Shown: one piece after another, positions 58,148 through 64,000 of the stretch
Position numbering within the stretch: the first letter of the stretch is position 1
How the letters are laid out: every line of letters starts with the position of its first letter
Source: Paraburkholderia phenoliruptrix
Lineage (GTDB): Bacteria; Pseudomonadota; Gammaproteobacteria; Burkholderiales; Burkholderiaceae
Direction: 5' to 3'
DNA: 64,000 bases
Assembly (NCBI RefSeq): GCF_902859825.1
Contig: NZ_CADIKB010000015.1
Coordinates: 62,001-126,000 of the forward strand
Program-made: the position numbers and the translations under genes
The notes under the pieces: generated by a model
The model's input: the letters and a program-made list of their open reading frames with translations, nothing else
Told to the model about the DNA's origin: nothing
Databases searched by the model: none

Positions 58148-61100
58148 GCGCGCCGCATCGTCATGCGCTGGCTGCCGCGGAACTGGATGTCTTCGCGTGT
58201 TCGCTCGACGGCGTCAATCAGATCGAGGCGTCTGCGGGCACCGGCAAAACATGGAACATCTGCGCGCTGTACGTGCGGCTGCTGCTCGAAAAGAATCTGA
58301 ATGCCGATCAGATTCTCGTCGTCACGTTTACGAAGGCCGCGACTGCCGAGCTGCATGAGCGCATTCGCGGACGGCTTGCCGAGCTGCATCGCGCAATTGA
58401 ACTCGATGACGACGGCGGCGACCCCTTCATCCGCCGGCTCTTCGAAACGACGCTCGCGCCGGAGCGCGGCATCGACCGCGAGGCCGCGCTGAAGGTGGTG
58501 CGGCGGGCGCTGCGCACGTTCGATCAGGCGGCGATTCACACCATTCACGCGTTCTGCCAGCGCGCGCTGCAGGAGGCGCCGTTCGCAGCGGCTATGCCGT
58601 TTGCCTTCGAAATGGAAGCCGACGACGCCGCGTTACGCTTCGAAATGGCCGCCGATTTCTGGCGCGAGCAAATCGAGCCTGTTGCGCATGCGCATCCCGC
58701 ATTCGCCGCGTGGCTGGTGGGCAAACGCGCCGGCCCCGCGTCGCTCGACGAACAGCTCGCGCGGCGCCTGAAAAAGCCGCTCGCCCAATTGCGCTGGGGC
58801 AACACGGGCGCGCAGACGGGCGCTGATCCGCAAACCAGTTTCGACGTCGCGTGCGAGCTGTGGCATGCAGAGCGCGATGCCATTGTCAGCCTGCTCGCGG
58901 AGGCCGAGGACCGCCTCAGCAAGACCACACACAAGCCCGACCATGTAAGCGCCGCGATTGCCGCATGGACCGAGTATTTCGCGCAAGGCGATTGCCATGC
59001 GCCGCCGCCGCGGGCCGCGCTGAAATTGACGGCTTCGGCGCTGAAGAAGGCGACCAAAGTCAAGTTCGATCCGCCGGAGCACGCGTTTTTCGAGCACGCC
59101 GAAGCGCTGAGTGCCGCCGTGGTCGCGGCCGAAGCGGCGCATCGCGCTCGCTGGCTCGCGCTGATGCAGAGCTGGCTCGACTATGCACCCGCCGAACTGG
59201 CGGCACGCAAGCGCACGCGCCGCGTGGTGTCGTTCGATGATCTGCTGTCGAACCTGTACTGGGCTCTTGCCGCGCACCCGTGGCTCGCGGACGCGTTGCG
59301 CGCGCGTTATCCCGCCGCGTTGATCGACGAGTTCCAGGACACGGATCCGCTGCAGTTCGCCATCTTCAGCCGCATTTTTGCGCCGGCGGGGCCGCTATTT
59401 CTGGTCGGCGATCCGAAGCAGGCCATCTACAGTTTCCGCGCAGCCGACCTGCACACGTATCTGGCGGCGCGGGCCTCCGCTTCGGCGCGCTATACGCTCG
59501 CCGTGAACCAGCGTTCCACGGCGCCGATCGTGGAGGCTTGCAATCGTATCTTCGAAGCGAATCCGCAGGCCTTCGTGCTGGACGGGCTCGACTATCAGCC
59601 GGTGCGCGCCGGCGAGCGGCGCAGAGCGCCTTTCTTCGATCCCGACGGCGGCGCTGGCGCGGGCGACTTCCGCATCTGGATGCTGCCGCCAGGCGAAACC
59701 GCGCTGACCAAGCGCGAGGCGCAGCGCGAAGCGAGCGAGGCGTGCGCGGCCGAGATCGTGCGGCTTCTGCGCGGCGCCCGCGAGGGCACGGTGACGATCG
59801 GCGACGCGCCGCTTGCGCCGGGCAATATCGCGGTGCTCGTACAGACGCACAAGCAGGGCAGTCTCATCAAACGGGTGCTGGCGGCGTGGGGCGTCGGCAG
59901 CGTCGAGCTCGCGCAGGCCTCGGTGTTTGCAACGCTCGACGCGGAGCAGATCGAGCGCGTGCTGGCCGCTGTCGATACACCGGGCGACTTGCGCCGCTTG
60001 CGCGCCGCCCTCGCAACTGACTGGCTCGGGCTCGACGCCGCCGCGCTCTGGCGTCTTGAACAGACCGCGGACGCGCCCGCTGTCGCCGACGACCCCGCAC
60101 ATGCCGCCGACGCGATGGGCTGGGTCGAGCGTTTTTCGCGCTACCGCACGCTCTGGCATGAGCGCGGTTTTGCCGTCATGTGGCGCACGCTGATGCGCGA
60201 ACTGCGGGTCGCGCAACGGCTTGTCGCCGCGCCGGACGGCGAGCGGCGCCTCACCAACGTCAATCACCTCGCGGAACTCGTGCAGGCGCGCGCGGCCACG
60301 CATCAGGGCATCGCGCCGACCTTGCGCTGGCTCGCCGCGCAGCGTGCCCAGGGCGGCGGCGAAGAAGCGCAACTGCGGCTCGAGTCCGATCGCAATCTGG
60401 TGCAGATCGTTACCGTGCACAAGTCGAAGGGGCTGGAATATGCAGTCGTGTTCTGTCCGTTCCTCAACGACGGCGGATTGCGCGAGCCGCCCTCGTCGGC
60501 TTTGCCGAACGCACGCGAGTATCACGATCCATGCGGCGACGCGGTGCTGCACTACGGTTGCGACGACGAAGAGGCGGAACGCGCCGCGCGTCACGCCACT
60601 CGCGAGCAGGCGGCCGAGCGGGCGCGGCTCGTCTACGTGGCGCTGACGCGCGCCGTCTACCGCTGTTATCTCGTCGCGGGCACGTATCAGTCGTCGCGCT
60701 CGACGAAGGAGTCGCGGCGCAGCGTGTTGAACTGGCTCGTGGCCGGCGCGGGCCATGACTTCGACGACTGGCTCGCGGAGCCGCCCGGCGAAGCGGAGTT
60801 GTCTTCGCGCTGGCAGGCGCTGGCCGGCGGTCCGCTAGCCGTGCAGCCGCTGCCGAAGGTGGAGCGCCGCCAGCCGCTTGAGAGCATGCAGGACCGCGGC
60901 GCGGAAAAGCGCGCGCGGACGCATCGCCGGCCCTTGCGGGATCAGTGGCGCATGGCGAGTTTCAGCGGTCTGATCGCTGCAGGCAGCAAGGCCGAGGAAG
61001 CGCAGCCCGCAGTGGAAGAAGTGCGCCCCGATCACGACGAAATAGCCGATGCGCTGGTCGTGACGCCGCAGCCCCTCTTAGCGCCTGCGGCGCAGATCTC

Positions 61101-61848
61101 GTCGCTTGCCGCGGACGACATACTGGCGTTCCCGCGCGGAGCGGCGGCGGGCGAGTGCCTGCATCGAATGTTCGAACTCGCAGATTTCAGCGATCCGCAA
61201 AGCTGGCCGGATGCGATTCGCGGTGCGCTGCGCGAGCGTCCCGCGCCGGCGTCGCCTGAACTGGCTCCGCGGTTGCCGGCGATGATGCACAAGCTGCTCG
61301 CGGATGTCGTCAGCACCGAACTCGTGCCCGGCATGACGCTCGGGCAGCTGGATCGGCGGCGGCGTCTGAACGAACTGGAATTTCTGTTCGCCGCTCCATC
61401 GCTCGATTTTGCCGCGCTGCGTGGGTTGCTCGTCGAGCACGGCTATCCCGATGTCGCGCTCGAGCCGGGGGGGCTGCGCGGTTTCGCCAAAGGATTCATC
61501 GACATGATCGTCGAGCACGACGGGCGTTTCTGGATCGTCGACTGGAAGTCGAACCATCTGGGCGATACCGCGCAAGATTACGGCGCCGCGCCGCTCGAAG
61601 CGGCGATGGCGAGCCACGCGTACCACCTGCAGGCGCTGCTTTATACCGTCGCGCTGCACCGCTATCTGAAGACCCGCGTGCGCGACTACTCGTACGAGAC
61701 GCATATCGGCGGATACCTGTATCTGTTCGTGCGCGGCGTGCGTCCGCACTGGCGCGACGCCGACGCGGCGGCCGGCGTGCACGCCAGACGGCCAGCATTC
61801 GAGCTGGTTGCGTTGCTCGACGCGGCGATGATCGGAGGTGGCGTATGA
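58144..61848 (+). CDS. recB: exodeoxyribonuclease V, beta subunit (RecB)
   Basis: Superfamily-1 helicase/nuclease of 1234 residues. Walker A EASAGTGKT with K35; QILVVTFTKAATAELHERIR; Walker B region ALIDEFQDTDPLQFAIF; helicase motif VHKSKGLEYAVVFCPF; C-terminal nuclease motif VDWKSNHLG. It is the 3'-5' motor and the nuclease of the RecBCD complex. It overlaps recC and recD by 4 bp at both ends (ATGA), so the three subunits are translationally coupled. Confidence 0.96.
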   Translation: MSAPHRHALAAAELDVFACSLDGVNQIEASAGTGKTWNICALYVRLLLEKNLNADQILVVTFTKAATAELHERIRGRLAELHRAIELDDDGGDPFIRRLFETTLAPERGIDREAALKVVRRALRTFDQAAIHTIHAFCQRALQEAPFAAAMPFAFEMEADDAALRFEMAADFWREQIEPVAHAHPAFAAWLVGKRAGPASLDEQLARRLKKPLAQLRWGNTGAQTGADPQTSFDVACELWHAERDAIVSLLAEAEDRLSKTTHKPDHVSAAIAAWTEYFAQGDCHAPPPRAALKLTASALKKATKVKFDPPEHAFFEHAEALSAAVVAAEAAHRARWLALMQSWLDYAPAELAARKRTRRVVSFDDLLSNLYWALAAHPWLADALRARYPAALIDEFQDTDPLQFAIFSRIFAPAGPLFLVGDPKQAIYSFRAADLHTYLAARASASARYTLAVNQRSTAPIVEACNRIFEANPQAFVLDGLDYQPVRAGERRRAPFFDPDGGAGAGDFRIWMLPPGETALTKREAQREASEACAAEIVRLLRGAREGTVTIGDAPLAPGNIAVLVQTHKQGSLIKRVLAAWGVGSVELAQASVFATLDAEQIERVLAAVDTPGDLRRLRAALATDWLGLDAAALWRLEQTADAPAVADDPAHAADAMGWVERFSRYRTLWHERGFAVMWRTLMRELRVAQRLVAAPDGERRLTNVNHLAELVQARAATHQGIAPTLRWLAAQRAQGGGEEAQLRLESDRNLVQIVTVHKSKGLEYAVVFCPFLNDGGLREPPSSALPNAREYHDPCGDAVLHYGCDDEEAERAARHATREQAAERARLVYVALTRAVYRCYLVAGTYQSSRSTKESRRSVLNWLVAGAGHDFDDWLAEPPGEAELSSRWQALAGGPLAVQPLPKVERRQPLESMQDRGAEKRARTHRRPLRDQWRMASFSGLIAAGSKAEEAQPAVEEVRPDHDEIADALVVTPQPLLAPAAQISSLAADDILAFPRGAAAGECLHRMFELADFSDPQSWPDAIRGALRERPAPASPELAPRLPAMMHKLLADVVSTELVPGMTLGQLDRRRRLNELEFLFAAPSLDFAALRGLLVEHGYPDVALEPGGLRGFAKGFIDMIVEHDGRFWIVDWKSNHLGDTAQDYGAAPLEAAMASHAYHLQALLYTVALHRYLKTRVRDYSYETHIGGYLYLFVRGVRPHWRDADAAAGVHARRPAFELVALLDAAMIGGGV

Positions 61849-64000
61849 GCACGTTCGATCAGGCGCCAGCCGCGCCACTGCAACTCGAGGACATCGGGGT
61901 CAATCTGCCCGCGCCGGCTGATTTCAGCATTGCGCTCGCGGAGGGATTCGCGCGCCGCATCGGCGCATTGGCACGACGCGCGGGGGCGTCGGGCGAGGCG
62001 GTGAAATGGGCGGCGCGCGCGGCTTTCGCGGCGAGCCGCGCGACGGCGGAAGGGCACGTGTGTGTGCCGCTCGGGGCGCTCGCACATCGTTTCGACGCGT
62101 CTGCCGCCGAGGTTCGCGCCGCGCTGTTCGCGAGCGGCATGGCGAGCGATGGTGCGTACACCGCCGCGGCGTTGCGGCCGCTCGTGATCGACGGACAAGG
62201 GCGCTTGTATCTCGCGCGTTACTACGATTACGAACGGCGTCTCGCGCGGGCGCTGGTCGCGCATGCGGGGGCGAGCGCGGTTCAGGGCGGGCCGGAGGTC
62301 GCGGCGGAGCGGCTGACCGGGCGTGCCGGCAACGTCGCGGGGGAGCGGCGGGAGCGGATGGCGGGCGCGGGAGGCGCGGAGGGCGGCGTTGCCGGCCAGG
62401 AGGCGGCGCGCGCGAGCGCCGAACGCAACGCCGAAGCCGACGCCAATGCCACACAAACGCTGCACCAGCGGCTGCTACGCTACTTCGGCCCACTAAAGGA
62501 CGACGAGGTGGACTGGCAGCGCGTGGCCGCGGTCGTGGCGCTGTGGGGCCGGCTCACGATCGTGAGCGGCGGTCCGGGCACCGGTAAGACGACGACCGTC
62601 GTCGGTGTGCTCGCGTGCCTGCTGGATGCGCGCGCCGATCTGCGAATCGCGCTCGCCGCGCCCACCGGCAAGGCTGCGCAGCGCATGCAGGAAGCCTTGC
62701 TCGCGCGCGCCGGCGATCTGCCGCCGGAGCTCGCCGCGCGTTTGCCGCAGACTTCCTACACGTTGCATCGTCTGCTCGGGTCTGGGCCGGGCGGGCGCTT
62801 CCGGCATCATCGGGATAACCCGTTGCCTTACGACGTCGTGGTGATCGACGAGGCGTCGATGATTGACGTCGCGATGGCCGCGCACCTGCTCGATGCCATT
62901 GCGCCGCACACGCGGCTCGTGATGCTCGGTGACAAGGACCAGCTTGCAGCCGTGGAGGCCGGTGCCGTGTTCGCGGAACTAAGCGCGCGGCCTGCGTTCA
63001 CGATGCCGGGCGTACAGCGAATTGCAGGCGCTCTGGGTATCGACGAGGCGCGGTTCACGCAGGCGCTGCCACGTGTCGGGCACGCTCAGGACGCATGGGC
63101 CGAGCGCTCCCGGCAAGATGACGCCGCCGATCCGCGCCGTTCCGACAGTCCGTCCGACGACCTGTTCGCCAAATCCGACGCGGCCGAGGCGCTCGACGCA
63201 GCACGCAACGCCGACCTCTTCGACGCCGACGCCAACGCCAACGCCAACGCCAACGCCAACGTCAACGCCAACGCCAACGTCAACGCCAACGCCAACGTCA
63301 ACGTCAACGTCAACGTCAACGTCAACGTCAACGTCGCCAACCCCCCCGTCAACGCGAGCGCGGGCGCCAGCCCCAGCCCCAGCCCCGCCGCGAGCCCGCC
63401 GCCGCACCAGCCGCCAAGCCCACTCGCGGATTGCGTCGTCTGGCTGGAGCGCAACTATCGATTCGGGCTCGAATCTCCAATTGGCCGCCTTTCGCTGGCG
63501 ATTCGCCATGGCGCGGCGAGCGCCGCACTCGAGGTGCTGCTCGCCGACGCCACTCGACACGCCGCCGAGCTTCACGACGACGCGCACCCTACGCTGGCCG
63601 AGCGCACCGTCGAGCGCCTCGCCGCCGGCTTCGCGCCCTACGCGAATGCGCTGGCTGCCGCGCTGGCCGGGGCGACGCCGGATCCCACGCCGCTTTTCGA
63701 CGGGCTCAATCGTTTCCGCGTCCTGTGCGCGACCCGCTCCGGCCCGCGCGGCGTCGATCAGATCAACGCGCTGATGGCGGCGCAAGTGCGGCGCGCGGCG
63801 GGCGTTACGCTCGCGGTCGGCGCGCAGTGGTTCGCCGGGCGGCCCGTCATGGTCACGCGCAACGACTATGCGCTGGGGCTCTTCAACGGCGACATCGGCA
63901 TTGCACTGCCCGGCGCGGGCGGCGTGCTGCGGGTCTACTTTCGTACCGGCGACGGCAGTCTGCGCGCCGTGTCGCCGGCCGCGCTGCCGCCGCACGACAC
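61845..64000 (+). CDS. recD: exodeoxyribonuclease V, alpha subunit (RecD), 3' end outside window
   Basis: The frame opened by the ATG overlapping the recB stop stays open to the right edge (718 codons visible), so the gene continues beyond the window. It is already longer than the ~608-residue Escherichia coli RecD. Walker A is VSGGPGTGKTTTVVG with K248; Walker B VVIDEASMIDVAM; VMLGDKDQLAAVEAGAVF follows, and WLERNYRFGLESPIG is a RecD signature. Extra length comes from a Gly/Ala-rich segment (about 140-210) and a low-complexity insert (about 455-530) that contains 17 Asn-Ala/Asn-Val pairs. RecD is the 5'-3' motor of RecBCD. Confidence 0.93.
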   Translation, partial: MSTFDQAPAAPLQLEDIGVNLPAPADFSIALAEGFARRIGALARRAGASGEAVKWAARAAFAASRATAEGHVCVPLGALAHRFDASAAEVRAALFASGMASDGAYTAAALRPLVIDGQGRLYLARYYDYERRLARALVAHAGASAVQGGPEVAAERLTGRAGNVAGERRERMAGAGGAEGGVAGQEAARASAERNAEADANATQTLHQRLLRYFGPLKDDEVDWQRVAAVVALWGRLTIVSGGPGTGKTTTVVGVLACLLDARADLRIALAAPTGKAAQRMQEALLARAGDLPPELAARLPQTSYTLHRLLGSGPGGRFRHHRDNPLPYDVVVIDEASMIDVAMAAHLLDAIAPHTRLVMLGDKDQLAAVEAGAVFAELSARPAFTMPGVQRIAGALGIDEARFTQALPRVGHAQDAWAERSRQDDAADPRRSDSPSDDLFAKSDAAEALDAARNADLFDADANANANANANVNANANVNANANVNVNVNVNVNVNVANPPVNASAGASPSPSPAASPPPHQPPSPLADCVVWLERNYRFGLESPIGRLSLAIRHGAASAALEVLLADATRHAAELHDDAHPTLAERTVERLAAGFAPYANALAAALAGATPDPTPLFDGLNRFRVLCATRSGPRGVDQINALMAAQVRRAAGVTLAVGAQWFAGRPVMVTRNDYALGLFNGDIGIALPGAGGVLRVYFRTGDGSLRAVSPAALPPHD
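63234..63335 (+). repeat. 17-copy hexanucleotide repeat (AACGYC)n inside recD
   Basis: Seventeen uninterrupted 6-bp units, AACGCC or AACGTC, encode alternating Asn-Ala and Asn-Val (residues 464-497 of RecD). The last seven are all AACGTC. Related GACGCC units precede it and Pro/Ser-rich codons follow. Being a multiple of three, expansion or contraction keeps the frame. Confidence 0.95.

Noticed and set aside
63234..63335. CRISPR-like or satellite array
   Set aside because: The 6-bp period has no spacers and is in frame with recD; it is a coding microsatellite.
62979..63995. Minus-strand frame with Asp-Val repeats across the recD tract
   Set aside because: It is the complement of the recD microsatellite; the plus frame carries the RecD motifs and the operon overlap.

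Overview
The window looks like chromosomal DNA of a high-GC betaproteobacterium of the Burkholderia/Paraburkholderia/Caballeronia type. The grounds are strong third-position G/C bias, a Pseudomonas/Burkholderia-style arginine succinyltransferase operon with a two-subunit AruF/AruG enzyme, MdtABC-type RND genes, and a complete ben-cat cluster. Nearly all of it is protein coding. I see no rRNA, tRNA, CRISPR array, intact insertion sequence or prophage. Both ends cut genes: an AraC-type regulator on the left and recD on the right.

Layout. 0-9.2 kb: arginine catabolism (argR-like regulator, astC, aruF, aruG, astD, astB, astE), then an orphan periplasmic amino-acid binding protein and a terminator. 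9.4-16 kb: a signalling island with two EAL-HDOD paralogues around a convergently placed HDOD-GAF protein and a PAS-GGDEF-EAL protein. 16-17.3 kb: an exported peroxiredoxin and a small membrane protein. 17.4-25.4 kb: an mdtABC-type tripartite efflux operon on the minus strand. 25.8-27.7 kb: an IclR regulator next to 1.1 kb without a convincing gene. That gap holds a possible promoter, a possible operator pair, a strong intrinsic terminator and a 25-bp direct repeat. 27.8-36.6 kb: an MFS carrier, catC, catB, catR, and divergent catA-benA-benB-benC-benD. Together these take benzoate through catechol and cis,cis-muconate to 3-oxoadipate enol-lactone. ATAC-N7-GTAT type sites lie at the expected promoters.

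36.7-45.7 kb: small stress-type proteins (DUF3597, ElaB/YqjD-like, PRC-barrel); crcB preceded by a clear fluoride riboswitch; an ammonium transporter behind a good sigma-54 promoter; an orphan CHASE3 histidine kinase; a DJ-1/PfpI protein; a lipoprotein; and an Rrf2 regulator with a target NAD(P)-binding protein that share an operator. 45.8-54.5 kb: a large MscS channel with a His-rich tail; a cysteine-dioxygenase-like enzyme divergent from an Lrp/AsnC regulator; a DUF1326-DUF2182 pair; and an FUSC-family membrane protein. 54.8-64 kb: recC-recB-recD with 4-bp overlaps, in which recD carries a 17-copy in-frame hexanucleotide tract.

The most unusual signals are the IclR-linked terminator-ended non-coding unit near 26.8-27.04 kb, the matched Rrf2 operators, the HDOD/c-di-GMP island, and a recurring pattern of low-complexity or tandem-repeat insertions inside otherwise conserved proteins (MdtC, FUSC, RecD). 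No single cluster is plainly a new defence or biosynthetic system.
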